This document shows positions 23,881 through 31,857 of a DNA stretch of 48,655 nt, in pieces (positions within the stretch are counted from its first letter, which is position 1; each line of letters opens with the position of its first letter). The stretch is from contig CALJDK010000062.1 in assembly GCA_938023735.1 (NCBI GenBank), forward strand, positions 1-48,655. Direction: 5' to 3'. Source of the stretch: an uncultured Acidimicrobiales bacterium (GTDB taxonomy: Bacteria > Actinomycetota > Acidimicrobiia > Acidimicrobiales > SHLQ01). The notes under the pieces were generated by a model that was not told where the DNA came from, made no database searches, and saw nothing but the letters and a program-made list of their open reading frames with translations. Made by a program: the position numbers and the translations under genes.

Positions 23881-25200
23881 ATGGCAGTGCATTCTTCCTC
23901 GGTCGCCGAGCTGATTCCGTCGCATCGATTCGGTGCTGTTTTGGCCGAACGGCGGCTTGCCGAAGGAGTCGACCTCGATGATCTCGCCTCGGCGTCCGCA
24001 GGGCGCTTCACCGCTGGTGAACTGGCCTCGATCGAGAACGGCCGACTGAACGTTGTCGACACCGCAATCCCAGTGCTCAGCGAACTCTATGGCGTGCCCT
24101 TCGGCGAGGTGGTGCCCCACCGGGCCAAGCTGTGTCTCGACGTGCACCGAAAGTATCTGCGGGTCGCACATATCGAAGAGCGCCTCGACGTCATTAGTCA
24201 GAAAGCGATTCTCGATCGGTACCTTTCGCTGCTCTATCTCGTGCGAGGCGTTGAACCCGGTACCGAGACCATCCCGCTTCGTGGCGACGATCTGGCAATT
24301 CTGGAGGCGTCGCTTCGTGAACGCTCCGAGCTCATCGAAGAGCAGCTCTTGGCGGCGATGGTCGCCAGCGATCCGGCGCTTAAGAAGCTGCTCGATCTTC
24401 TTCGCAGAAAGGTCTGGATTCCCGGAGCTGGGCTGTTTGTCGGAAGCGTCGGAATCGGTGCCCTCGTGTTTGCCGCTACCAACGACGATGCGACCGATGG
24501 AATCGGTGGCGGAGATCTGGCCCAGAACTCGCTGGTGATCGAGGAACCCATCGGCTTTGTGCTCCCCGAAGGGGTCACGCTCGCCGAGCGCACCGAAGTG
24601 CTCTCGGGTATTGAGAACCCGGGCACCACCACGTCCACGTCAACCTCCACGTCAACGTCAACGTCAACGTCCACCTCAACCTCGACGTCAACCTCCTCGG
24701 CCCCGCTAGCCGGTGGCATCAACAACGAGATCTTCACCTCCGCCTACATCGACCCATCGGTCGACGAGGCGCTGGTCGCCGCCACCATCGAGCGGGTCGG
24801 TTTCGATATTCGGGCCACCCTGCCGGATTGGGAAGTGGTGTTCCTCGGACCGAAACACGGTTTCCGCGGACTCACCTATACCAACGAACAACGAATCGAG
24901 ATCTTCGTTCGTCCCAACGACAACCCCCACCTGGTTGCCGGCGTGCTGGCCCACGAGCTTGGTCACGCCTACGACCTTACGTATATGAACGACGAGCTTC
25001 GTCAAGACTGGATGGACGTTCGGGGCTACGACCAGTGGTGGGTAGGCGCAAACCTCACCGACTTCGCTGCCGGGCAGGGCGATTTCGCCGAGGCGTTCGC
25101 CTTTGCCGTAGCTGGCGATGCGGTGCACCCCGGCTCGCACGGCGACATCACCGACGACCAGGCCGATGTTCTCCTCGGAATGCTGCAGTTCCTCAAGTAA
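23881..25200 (+). CDS. Transmembrane HTH protein with outside zinc-metalloprotease-like domain (copy 1)
   Basis: 439 residues. Residues ~14-75 resemble an XRE/RodZ-like helix-turn-helix (RFGAVLAERRLAEGVDLDDLA, GELASIENGR, LSELYGVP). A helical part follows (about 95-172), then one membrane helix at about 178-199 (WIPGAGLFVGSVGIGALVFAA), a Thr-Ser repeat linker (about 249-272), and a C-terminal domain with HELGH at 358-362. GDFAEAFA follows about 45 residues later (Glu404, candidate third zinc ligand), so it resembles a gluzincin. With positive residues before the helix, the HTH should be inside and the peptidase outside. Followed after 3 bp by a paralogue. I do not recognise a named family for this architecture. 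Confidence 0.85.
   Translation: MAVHSSSVAELIPSHRFGAVLAERRLAEGVDLDDLASASAGRFTAGELASIENGRLNVVDTAIPVLSELYGVPFGEVVPHRAKLCLDVHRKYLRVAHIEERLDVISQKAILDRYLSLLYLVRGVEPGTETIPLRGDDLAILEASLRERSELIEEQLLAAMVASDPALKKLLDLLRRKVWIPGAGLFVGSVGIGALVFAATNDDATDGIGGGDLAQNSLVIEEPIGFVLPEGVTLAERTEVLSGIENPGTTTSTSTSTSTSTSTSTSTSTSTSSAPLAGGINNEIFTSAYIDPSVDEALVAATIERVGFDIRATLPDWEVVFLGPKHGFRGLTYTNEQRIEIFVRPNDNPHLVAGVLAHELGHAYDLTYMNDELRQDWMDVRGYDQWWVGANLTDFAAGQGDFAEAFAFAVAGDAVHPGSHGDITDDQADVLLGMLQFLK
24628..24700 (+). repeat. Thr-Ser hexanucleotide repeat tract
   Basis: About eleven imperfect ACGTCA/ACCTCC-type hexamers encode ten Ser-Thr pairs in the linker just outside the membrane helix. Synonymous variation between units suggests an old repeat maintained at protein level. 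Such S/T linkers are often flexible or O-glycosylated in actinobacteria. Length changes would stay in frame. Confidence 0.8.
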
Positions 25201-25203
25201 GCC

Positions 25204-26523
25204 ATGATCACCCCTACTCCCACTTCCACTCGCACGACCGATCCCGACCTCATTCCGGCCCACCGCTTCGGAACCCTTCTGGCCACATCGCGGGCCGACC
25301 TTGGCCTTGACCTTGACACCCTGGCGCGAAACTCGGGCGGGCGATTTACCGTTGGCGAACTATCGGCCTTCGAAACCGGCCGCGATTCGGTTCGCGATGA
25401 TCTGCTGCCGCTCCTGAGCCATCTGTACAACGTCGACTGCCGTCAGGTGGTGCCGCACCGCGCCAAGCTGTGTATCGACCTCAACTCCAACTATCTACGG
25501 GTTGGTGAAACCAAGGAGCGACTAACCAGTTCCGAGCATCAGCACATTCTCGACCGGTACCTGTCGCTGGTGTACATGCTGCGCCGGGTAGAACCCGGAA
25601 CCGAGATCCCGCTTCGATCCCATGATCTCGCCATTCTCGAAGCCTCCCTACTCGAGCGTTCGGAGCTGATCGAAGAGCAACTGCTTGCGGCCATGGCGGC
25701 CAACGATCCGGCACTGGCGACGCTGCTCGGCAAACTCAAGAAGCGCCTGTGGGTGCCCGGAGCCGGCCTTCTGGTGGGCGCGGTCACCATGGGCGCGTTG
25801 GTGTTCTCCACTCCCGCAGAAACCGATACGCCCGAAGCGCCAACCGGCGCAGGTGGCGGCGATCGAGCACCCTCGACAATCGTCGTCGACCAGCCTGCCA
25901 GCCTGAGTTCTACCAGCACGGTGCAGGTCGCTGATGATGCTAGCGCTGCGAGTGCGGTGAGCGCGTTCGTCGCCGAGAGCGCTGTCGAAACCCCTGCTGT
26001 CGAAGCCCCTGCTGCCGAAGCCCCTGCTGTCGAAGCGCCGACGGAGGCTCCGGTCGAAGAGAGTTATGTCACCGTTTCGGCCGAGCAGTTGCTTGGTGAG
26101 CAGGCCCTCGACCTGATCGGGATCGACATGGAACAGACCTTTCCCGGATGGACCGTTGAGTTTCGCGGCGCCGTCCGCGGCTTCCATGGCCTCACCTTCG
26201 CTACCGAGAAACGGGTCGAGGTGTACGTGCACAGCGATGACACGCCCGAATCCCTCGCTGGCGTTGTTGCCCACGAACTTGGTCACGTGTTTGACCTCAC
26301 CTACCTCGACGACACCGAACGGATCGAGTGGATGGATGCTCGTGGTGTCACCACCCAGTGGTGGGTGGGCAACGGAATCTCCGACTTTCGGGCTGGGCAG
26401 GGCGACTTTGCCGAGGCCTTCGCTCATCACTTCACCGGCGACGCCGTGCATGGAGATTCTCAGGGGCCGATCACTCCGGCCCAGGACCAACTTCTCGAGC
26501 AGTTACTGAATCGGCACATCTAG
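25204..26523 (+). CDS. Transmembrane HTH protein with outside zinc-metalloprotease-like domain (copy 2)
   Basis: A 439-residue paralogue of the preceding gene with the same plan: HTH-like domain (about 20-80), conserved block SELIEEQLLAAM (about 150-161), membrane helix (about 179-199, VPGAGLLVGAVTMGALVF), a Glu-Ala-Pro-Ala-Val repeat linker (about 258-282), and an ectodomain with HELGH at 357-361 and GDFAEAFA (Glu404). The inner domain and the peptidase are well conserved between copies, whereas the linkers are unrelated (Thr-Ser versus EAPAV). The ATG is 3 bp after the upstream stop, so the pair is co-expressed. Function unknown; a receptor-type or RodZ-like role is inference. Confidence 0.85.
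   Translation: MITPTPTSTRTTDPDLIPAHRFGTLLATSRADLGLDLDTLARNSGGRFTVGELSAFETGRDSVRDDLLPLLSHLYNVDCRQVVPHRAKLCIDLNSNYLRVGETKERLTSSEHQHILDRYLSLVYMLRRVEPGTEIPLRSHDLAILEASLLERSELIEEQLLAAMAANDPALATLLGKLKKRLWVPGAGLLVGAVTMGALVFSTPAETDTPEAPTGAGGGDRAPSTIVVDQPASLSSTSTVQVADDASAASAVSAFVAESAVETPAVEAPAAEAPAVEAPTEAPVEESYVTVSAEQLLGEQALDLIGIDMEQTFPGWTVEFRGAVRGFHGLTFATEKRVEVYVHSDDTPESLAGVVAHELGHVFDLTYLDDTERIEWMDARGVTTQWWVGNGISDFRAGQGDFAEAFAHHFTGDAVHGDSQGPITPAQDQLLEQLLNRHI
25978..26045 (+). repeat. EAPAV-encoding tandem repeat
   Basis: Five near-identical 15-bp units (GTCGAAGCCCCTGCT and variants) encode ETPAV-EAPAA-EAPAV-EAP in the extracytoplasmic linker of the second HTH-metalloprotease protein. The proline spacing suggests an extended, stiff stalk. 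Confidence 0.8.
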
Positions 26524-26538
26524 CGCTAGGTTCGGGCG

Positions 26539-27513
26539 ATGCAGCGATATGGCATCACCGTTCCCTTCGACGGCCCCTTGCACACGCAACGTGCACAGTT
26601 TGAGGAGGTCGAGTCCCTCGGGTACACCGACTTCTGGTCGGCCGAGGCCAATGGCGTCGATGGGCTGACCCCGCTGGCCCTGGCGTCGACCTGGACTCCG
26701 TCGATGCGCCTCGGAACCGCCATCCTTCCGGCGTTCACCCGAGGCCCGGCGCTGTGGGCGCAGTCGGTCGCAGGTCTTGCATCGGCAGCCCCCGGACGCT
26801 TCGTGGCCGGTATCGGCTCATCGTCCAATGTCATCGTCGAGAACTGGAACGGCATCGAATTCAACGAGCCGTACAAGCACACCCGCGACGTCGTGCGTTT
26901 CCTGAAGGCGGCACTCACCGGCGAGAAGGTCACCGAGGACTACGACACATTCTCCATAAAGGGTTTCCGGCTTATGGAGAAGCTCGAAGAGCAACCACCC
27001 ATCCTGGTGGCGGCCCTTCGCGAAGGCATGCTCAAGATGGCGGGCCGCGAAAGCGACGGCGCCATCATCAACTGGTTGTCGGCCGAAGATGTTTCCACCG
27101 TGTCGGCAGTGGTTCATGAGGCCGCCGATGGGGCGCCACGCGAGATCGTGGCCCGCATTTTCATGATTCCCAGCGAGGACCGCGAGATGGTGCTCGGAAT
27201 GGGCAAATACGCAATGGCGGCGTATCTCAACGTTCCCGTATACCGGGCCTTCCACGAATGGATGGGCCGTACCGACGCACTCGGCGAGCACTGGGAACAA
27301 TGGGCGGCTGGCGATCGCAAAGGCTCGCTCGAGAAGATTCCCGACTCGGTTGTCGACGAGCTCATCGTTAGCGGCAGCGCCGCCGACTGCAAGGCTCACG
27401 TCGAGCGCTACATCGCCAACGGCGTCACCACACCAGCGCTATCCATCATGCCGATGCCGGGCATCGATGTCCCCCAGGTCATCCGCGACCTGGCGCCTAA
27501 CGCCCCGGCGTAG
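26539..27513 (+). CDS. LLM-class F420-dependent oxidoreductase
   Basis: 324 residues of the luciferase-like TIM-barrel family: MQRYGITVPFDG, LGYTDFWSAEANGVDGLTPLAL, LGTAILPAFTRGPALWAQSVAGLASAAPGRFVAGIGSSS, and NEPYKHTRDVVRFLKAALTGEKV. The SSSNVIVENWNG motif is typical of the F420-dependent subgroup. Nine bases separate it from the downstream OCD-family gene, so the two are probably co-transcribed. Substrate unknown. Confidence 0.9.
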   Translation: MQRYGITVPFDGPLHTQRAQFEEVESLGYTDFWSAEANGVDGLTPLALASTWTPSMRLGTAILPAFTRGPALWAQSVAGLASAAPGRFVAGIGSSSNVIVENWNGIEFNEPYKHTRDVVRFLKAALTGEKVTEDYDTFSIKGFRLMEKLEEQPPILVAALREGMLKMAGRESDGAIINWLSAEDVSTVSAVVHEAADGAPREIVARIFMIPSEDREMVLGMGKYAMAAYLNVPVYRAFHEWMGRTDALGEHWEQWAAGDRKGSLEKIPDSVVDELIVSGSAADCKAHVERYIANGVTTPALSIMPMPGIDVPQVIRDLAPNAPA

Positions 27514-27522
27514 AGACACCTC

Positions 27523-28464
27523 ATGCGGTTCTTTGGTCCCGACGAGGTTGCGGCAGCGTTGCCGTGGGCGGCGCTTATCGAGTCGCTCGAAGACGTCTTT
27601 CTTGCCGACAATGCTGTCGCACCTGAGCGCACCGTTCATCAGGTCGAGGTACCCGGCCGCGCCGACTCGTCGCTGCTGCTCAAACCCGGCTGGTTGGTTG
27701 GCGATGTCATTGCCGTGAAGGTGGTTACCTTCTTCCCCGAGAACGGCGACCTCGACCTGGCCACCATCAACGCCGGTGTGCTGTTGTTCAGCGCGGTCGA
27801 CGGAACGCTTCTCGGCGCCTGCGACGGCAACGTGCTTACCGCCATGCGAACCCCCGCTGCATCGGCGGTTGCCGCCAAGCGGTTGGCCCGCACCGACGCC
27901 AAGAATCTGCTGGTCGTGGGAACCGGTGCGCTGTCGCCGATGACCGCCAAAGCCCACAGTGCCGTTCGTTCGTACGAGCGCATCGAAATTTGGGGCCGTT
28001 CGGCCGACAAGGCTCAGGCGGTTGTCGACGCGCTGGCCGGCTCGCCCGACATCGCTGCGGCCGAAGTTGTCGTATCGCCCGATCTCGACGCCAGCGTGGC
28101 CAACGCCGATGTCATCACCTGCGTTACCGGAGCCACCAGCCCGTTGGTGAAAGGGGCATTGCTCAAAGACGGCGCGCATGTCGACCTGATTGGTTCGTTT
28201 ACCCCAACGATGCGCGAGAGCGACGACGATGCTGTCCGCCGGGCCCGTGTTTGGGTCGATACCATCGCCGACGGCTCGCTTGCTGGCGATATCGCCCAAC
28301 CGCTCGAAGCCGGAATATTGAAGCTCGACGACATCCAGGGAGATCTGGCGCAGCTGGTTGCCGGTACGTGCCCTGTTCGCGCTACCGACGCCGAGATCAC
28401 GCTGTTTAAATCGGCTGGCACTGCACTGGAAGACGTCGCTGCAGCAAAGCTGGTTTTCGGCTAG
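27523..28464 (+). CDS. Ornithine cyclodeaminase/mu-crystallin family dehydrogenase
   Basis: 313 residues, normal for the family. The substrate-side lysine region is GDVIAVKVVTFFPENG, then LLFSAVDGTLLGACDGNVLTAMRTPAASAVAAKRLAR, and the NAD(P) Rossmann motif is LLVVGTGALSPMTAKAH with IWGRSADKA. The late block GAHVDLIGSFTPTMRE is also typical. Candidate activities are ornithine cyclodeaminase, pyrroline-2-carboxylate reductase or alanine dehydrogenase; sequence alone does not decide. Convergent with the Mug-type gene, overlapping its stop by 4 bp. Confidence 0.88.
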   Translation: MRFFGPDEVAAALPWAALIESLEDVFLADNAVAPERTVHQVEVPGRADSSLLLKPGWLVGDVIAVKVVTFFPENGDLDLATINAGVLLFSAVDGTLLGACDGNVLTAMRTPAASAVAAKRLARTDAKNLLVVGTGALSPMTAKAHSAVRSYERIEIWGRSADKAQAVVDALAGSPDIAAAEVVVSPDLDASVANADVITCVTGATSPLVKGALLKDGAHVDLIGSFTPTMRESDDDAVRRARVWVDTIADGSLAGDIAQPLEAGILKLDDIQGDLAQLVAGTCPVRATDAEITLFKSAGTALEDVAAAKLVFG

Positions 28465-29054
28465 CTCTGCGGGTGTTTCGGGCCAGCGAAGGCGGTTCGG
28501 AGATGTTCGGTGAGATCGGGCAGTTGCGCGTGGGCGTTGAGTCCGCTGGTCGATGGCATCACATAGACGCGGCGTCCACCAACGGTTTCGGGTTGCCATC
28601 CCGCTGTCGCCTTTCTGTTGACGGCAGCCCGCCACCCCGAGAGCCCGACGAAACACACCACCGCTGGCTGATGCTCCACGACCAATGCGTCGAGAACCGC
28701 CAAACCCTCCACGTATTCCGCAGGCTCAAGCTCGGATGCCTTTGACGTAACCCGGGCAACCAGGTCGGTAAAGCCGACGCCGTGATGCTCCAGCGCATGG
28801 GCCGGATCGCGATCGATCGTTACGATTCCCGCGGCCAACGCTGCGGGCCAGAACCGATTGCCCGGTCGGGCGTAGGCCACCTGGTTCTCCGCCGACGAAG
28901 GGCTGGGGTTGAGCCCACAGAACAGGATGCGCAGGTTTGGGCCGACCGAGTCGGCAAGCGGCCGCGTTCTCTCCAAGGTGCTGTCTACTCGAAGATGCCG
29001 TCTACTCAAAGAAGGATGTTTGTAGCTTCCGCATGCCGTGGAGCCACTTCTCAT
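28461..29054 (-). CDS. Mug-type mismatch-specific uracil/thymine-DNA glycosylase
   Basis: Up to 197 residues. ILFCGLNPSPSSA holds the catalytic GLNPS motif of the Mug/TDG family, followed by PGNRFWPAALAAG, GVGFTDLVARVT, and the C-terminal MPSTSGLNAH (the family's helix-penetrating loop). It removes U or T from G:U/G:T mispairs. The ATG at 29054 would overlap the SDR gene by 53 bp in another frame, and the first ~25 residues are not conserved-looking; a TTG at 28979, closer to RTRPLADSVGPNLRILF, may be the true start. Confidence 0.85.
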   Translation of the reverse strand: MRSGSTACGSYKHPSLSRRHLRVDSTLERTRPLADSVGPNLRILFCGLNPSPSSAENQVAYARPGNRFWPAALAAGIVTIDRDPAHALEHHGVGFTDLVARVTSKASELEPAEYVEGLAVLDALVVEHQPAVVCFVGLSGWRAAVNRKATAGWQPETVGGRRVYVMPSTSGLNAHAQLPDLTEHLRTAFAGPKHPQS

Positions 29055-29769
29055 GGGCCGACGCCTTGGTCTGCATGAAGTGCGCCACCTCAGGGTGGGG
29101 GAGGATTAGCAACTCTTCGGTTTCGAGGCCGGCGATGACGGCGTCGGCAAGGACCTCGGGTTCGATCATGCCGTGCGACACCACGTTGGCAACCGCCGGG
29201 TCGTCGGAGTCGGTCATCGGCGTGCGAACCGCCATCGGGCAGAGGCACGAAACCTTGATGCCATCGGCGGCGTGGGTGATGGAGAGCCACTCGGCGAGGC
29301 CAACGGCGCCAGCCTTGGTGACCGAGTAGGCCGCATCGCCAAGGTTGGTTAGCAGTCCGGCAGCCGATGCGGTGTTGAGCAGGTAGCCGCCACCCCGCTC
29401 TTTCATGCGAGGGATGAGAATGCGAGCCGCATACACGTGTGCCATCACGTTGACGCCCCAAATCGCGGCCCACATATCGTCGTCGGCGTCGATGCCCATT
29501 CCGGTTCCGATACCGGCGTTCGAGCAGAACAGGTCGATGGGTCCGGCCTCGGCTTCGATTCGGTCGATGAAGGCGGTGAGTGCGGCGACATCGGATACGT
29601 CGACCACCTCGGCGATTCCACCGATCTCTTCGCCGACGGCCATGACGTGGGGGTTCATATCGGCCACCGCCACGTGAGCTGCGCCTTCGGCCTTGAACCG
29701 GGTGGCCAGTTCGTACCCAATACCCGACGCTCCGCCGGTTACCACTACGACCTTGTCTTTTACCTGCAT
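29002..29769 (-). CDS. Short-chain dehydrogenase/reductase (classical SDR)
   Basis: 255 residues with all classical SDR marks: cofactor loop TGGASGIG (about 12-19), acidic residue in VAVADMNPH favouring NAD(H), CSNAGIG (about 84-90), catalytic Ser in LNTASAAG, and YSVTK (Tyr/Lys about 149-153). The long C-terminal tail (HPEVAHFMQTKASAHEKWLHGMRKLQ) resembles SDRs found with CoA/fatty-acid or steroid-type metabolism in actinobacteria. Start ATG 29769 gives the standard MQVKDKVVVVTGG. Substrate unknown. Confidence 0.93.
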   Translation of the reverse strand: MQVKDKVVVVTGGASGIGYELATRFKAEGAAHVAVADMNPHVMAVGEEIGGIAEVVDVSDVAALTAFIDRIEAEAGPIDLFCSNAGIGTGMGIDADDDMWAAIWGVNVMAHVYAARILIPRMKERGGGYLLNTASAAGLLTNLGDAAYSVTKAGAVGLAEWLSITHAADGIKVSCLCPMAVRTPMTDSDDPAVANVVSHGMIEPEVLADAVIAGLETEELLILPHPEVAHFMQTKASAHEKWLHGMRKLQTSFFE

Positions 29770-29964
29770 CGCGTCACCCTAGAGGGCAATTCTCCTCCGA
29801 ACGAAAAGCTGAAATCCCTGGAGTGGGTCATGTGACCTGCCCGGATGGGTCCTTCGGCCAATTTCGCCGTATCTGCTCTCGTTATGGCATCCGGGTGAAC
29901 TACTGTGGGGGCCGAACCTGAGTGCGGACAATAAGCGTCTGTACCTGAACAGCGAGGTGAAGCA

Positions 29965-30168
29965 ATGACTGGACTTATCGAATTTGAGACTGTTGCTGAA
30001 GCCCTCGCACTCATCGACAAGGGTCTTGGCGATCTGCAAAATCGCAACCTCGTAACCACCGATGAGATGTCTGATCTTTTGCTCGATGTGCGTATGATTC
30101 TTGCGGCTGCGGAACAGAGCGTCCCAAGCGACGCTTCGCAGCTCGAGGAGCCCCTCGCCACCAGCTAA
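29965..30168 (+). CDS. Small helical protein of 67 residues, unknown
   Basis: A good ribosome-binding site (GAGGTGAAGCA before the ATG) supports this small gene. The sequence MTGLIEFETVAEALALIDKG and DEMSDLLLDVRMILAAAEQ predicts two amphipathic helices and an acidic, soluble protein with no signal or membrane segment. It is followed by tandem repeats and then a convergent PAP2 gene. I do not recognise a family. Confidence 0.65.
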   Translation: MTGLIEFETVAEALALIDKGLGDLQNRNLVTTDEMSDLLLDVRMILAAAEQSVPSDASQLEEPLATS

Positions 30169-30182
30169 TGGCTGGGGCTGCC

Positions 30183-30218
30183 TAACGCCCAGCTGCCTAC
30201 TAACGCCCAGCTGCCTAG
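30183..30218. repeat. 18-bp tandem duplication
   Basis: Two copies of TAACGCCCAGCTGCCTA(C/G) lie head to tail (30183-30200 and 30201-30218) just after the 67-residue gene. Each holds the palindrome CAGCTG and stop codons, so the region is untranslated; GGCTGGGGCTGCC at 30170-30182 can pair with the unit and might form a terminator-like hairpin. Confidence 0.7.
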
Positions 30219-30229
30219 GACAGGGCGGC

Positions 30230-30754
30230 CTAAAGAAACGGTGGCGACCCGAGCGGCCATGCTCGTTTGGCAAGCTTTCCCAGAGCGATTCCAGTAACTA
30301 ATCCACCCGCAACGTCGGTTGCGTGGTGGATTTTTACGTGTATGCGGCTGTAGGCCACCACCGCTGCGGCGGTGTAGTACAGCGGCTTCCCGGCTGGATG
30401 TTCGTCGGACAGTATCGCTGCGGCCATGAACGCCGAAGATGCGTGCCCGCTCGGAAAGCTGCTGGTTTTGGGTTGGCGCAGATGTAACGGACGTTCGCCT
30501 TCAAAGACTGGACGTTCTCGCTTAAACAGCGACTTCACAAAGCCGTTGACGAACGCCGATTCCAGCCCGAGCGCCACACTTAGCCTGATGGCAATCTCGG
30601 GATTGCGAGTTATCACTGCCCGGGACACACCGAGGACGTGCCAGATCTTGCTCCAGTCGCCCCATTCGGACGCGGCGTAGAACAGTTGATCGGCCGGACC
30701 GACGCCTCGAAGGGCATCGGCAACGGACTCTACCGACTCATCGAAGCTGGACAC
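30230..30754 (-). CDS. PAP2-family phosphatase
   Basis: 174 residues from a GTG at 30754. The three phosphatase motifs are present: KRERPVFEGERP (KxxxxxxRP), SSFPSGHASS (PSGH), and SRIHVKIHHATDVAGG (SRxxxxxHxxxD). Several hydrophobic segments fit a membrane lipid phosphatase acting on phosphatidate or undecaprenyl-/polyprenyl-diphosphate. It lies alone between the small gene and an unknown minus-strand gene. Confidence 0.92.
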   Translation of the reverse strand: MSSFDESVESVADALRGVGPADQLFYAASEWGDWSKIWHVLGVSRAVITRNPEIAIRLSVALGLESAFVNGFVKSLFKRERPVFEGERPLHLRQPKTSSFPSGHASSAFMAAAILSDEHPAGKPLYYTAAAVVAYSRIHVKIHHATDVAGGLVTGIALGKLAKRAWPLGSPPFL

Positions 30755-30796
30755 CCGGCAAGTCTAGAGGCCCGAGTTGGTTCCGATGGTCGCGGT

Positions 30797-31228
30797 CTAG
30801 GCGGCGAGAGAACCGGTGTTGGTTGTCTGAAGTGCCCAGCCCGGTGCCAGGTTGCCGGCGGAAATTCGTTCGCCAACTCGACTGATGGTTTCGGGGTCGA
30901 TGTTGTTGCCAGCGTCGAGAAGTTTCGGGAGTTGGTACAAGAAGATGACCAGGCTGTCGAAGCTCTGTCGAGGCGCTTCGCGGCTCACGACCACCGATTC
31001 AACATGAGGTGTTGGCATGAGGGTGTCTGAAAGGCTTGCCCGGGTGATCCGAGCAAGCTCATACGCGCCTTCGGCCGCACCGCTGACGCCACCAATGTCA
31101 CCGACAACCACAAAGACGCCGGCCGTTGACACGGCCAAGCGGGCGTCGTCTCGCGACGCACAGAGCTTTAGGTTCGGTAGCTCACCAAGACGAAAGTCCA
31201 GATGGGCGGCGGTGACAGATTTCGCCAT
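30797..31228 (-). CDS. Unknown 143-residue protein
   Basis: A soluble protein without signal or membrane helix. It has a possible nucleotide- or flavin-like glycine stretch (VFVVVGDIGGVSGAAEGAYELAR, about 38-60) and a conserved-looking end (LLDAGNNIDPETISRVGERIS). It is divergent from the UGSC selenoprotein with a 98-bp gap, so the two might share regulation. No family recognised. Confidence 0.65.
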   Translation of the reverse strand: MAKSVTAAHLDFRLGELPNLKLCASRDDARLAVSTAGVFVVVGDIGGVSGAAEGAYELARITRASLSDTLMPTPHVESVVVSREAPRQSFDSLVIFLYQLPKLLDAGNNIDPETISRVGERISAGNLAPGWALQTTNTGSLAA

Positions 31229-31326
31229 ATATCTGTGATTCGACGTGTCTTTGCGCCTACTTGATAAGGAATACGAAAATTTCCCATCAGGTTGTTTGCG
31301 GGGCTTTCGCCTGACAGTGTCTGAAG

Positions 31327-31857
31327 ATGATCACGTTTCTCGATCCCCGTTCCGAACCTGGCACTCCCGTCGAGGACTATGCGCTGTCCATCGATCTCGA
31401 GGCCTCGTCGGCCGTGGTTGGTCTGGTCGCAAACGGGTTTCCCGATTCCGAAGAGTTTCTCGATGAGATCGAGAAGGTCCTGGCCGAGCAGCTTCCCAAG
31501 GTTTCGGTTCGGCGATGGAACAAGCGCAATGCCTCGTCGACGATTTCCGACGAAATGCTCGACGAGGTGGTGGGCGAGTGCCAGGCAGTCGTCGCCGCCT
31601 ACGGTCATTGAGGAAGCTGCACCACCGGCACCGTGCGTGACGGGGTAGAGGCAGCTCGACGAGGCGTTCCTGCCGTGGCGTTGGTAACCACCGAGTTCTG
31701 GGCGCAGGGGGACTTCATCGCCCGGTCGGTGGGTATCCCCGACATCCCGCGGGTGGAACTTCCTCACCCGGTGGCCGGATCGGGCGTCGAAAATATGGCC
31801 CTGGTGGCCGGACAAACAGTGCCAGCAATCGTCGCAGCACTCCGAGGTTCTTCGTGA
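31327..31857 (+). CDS. UGSC-family selenoprotein (UGA codes Sec95)
   Basis: Read through the in-frame TGA at 31609-31611, the gene codes for 176 residues. The first part (VGLVANGFPDSEEFLDEIEKVLAE ... CQAVVAAYGH) leads directly to U95-G-S-C98, followed by TTGTVRDGVEAARRGVPAVALVTTEFW and RVELPHPVAGSG. The U-G-S-C core and flanks are the hallmark of the UGSC (seleno)protein family, in which the first position is Sec or Cys. The biochemical role of the family is not established; a redox site (selenenylsulfide between U95 and C98) is inferred. The stop overlaps the next gene's GTG start by 4 bp. Without Sec decoding it would appear as two fragments. Confidence 0.9.
31629..31645 (+). promoter_or_regulatory. 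Candidate SECIS hairpin of the UGSC gene
   Basis: Nineteen nt after the UGA, CCGU (31631-31634) pairs with ACGG (31640-31643) around the loop GCGUG (31635-31639). The stem extends past one A-G mismatch to C31629-G31645. The loop contains a GU, and its first G is 24 nt after the UGA, within the usual bacterial range. It is weaker than the hairpin in the TlpA-like gene. Confidence 0.5.

Noticed and set aside
23073..24062. 329-codon open frame on the minus strand
   Set aside because: It runs opposite the SNase start, the small Arg/Ser-rich frame and the HTH gene, with Arg/Ser/Pro-rich, domain-less sequence typical of antisense frames in high-GC DNA.
24628..24700. Phase-variable simple sequence repeat
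   Set aside because: The hexamer units vary at synonymous sites, and hexamer length changes stay in frame, so on-off switching is not expected.
31327..31857. Two separate genes on either side of TGA 31609-31611
   Set aside because: The second part has no start with a ribosome-binding site and begins inside the conserved UGSC block; the same-frame join gives a complete family member.
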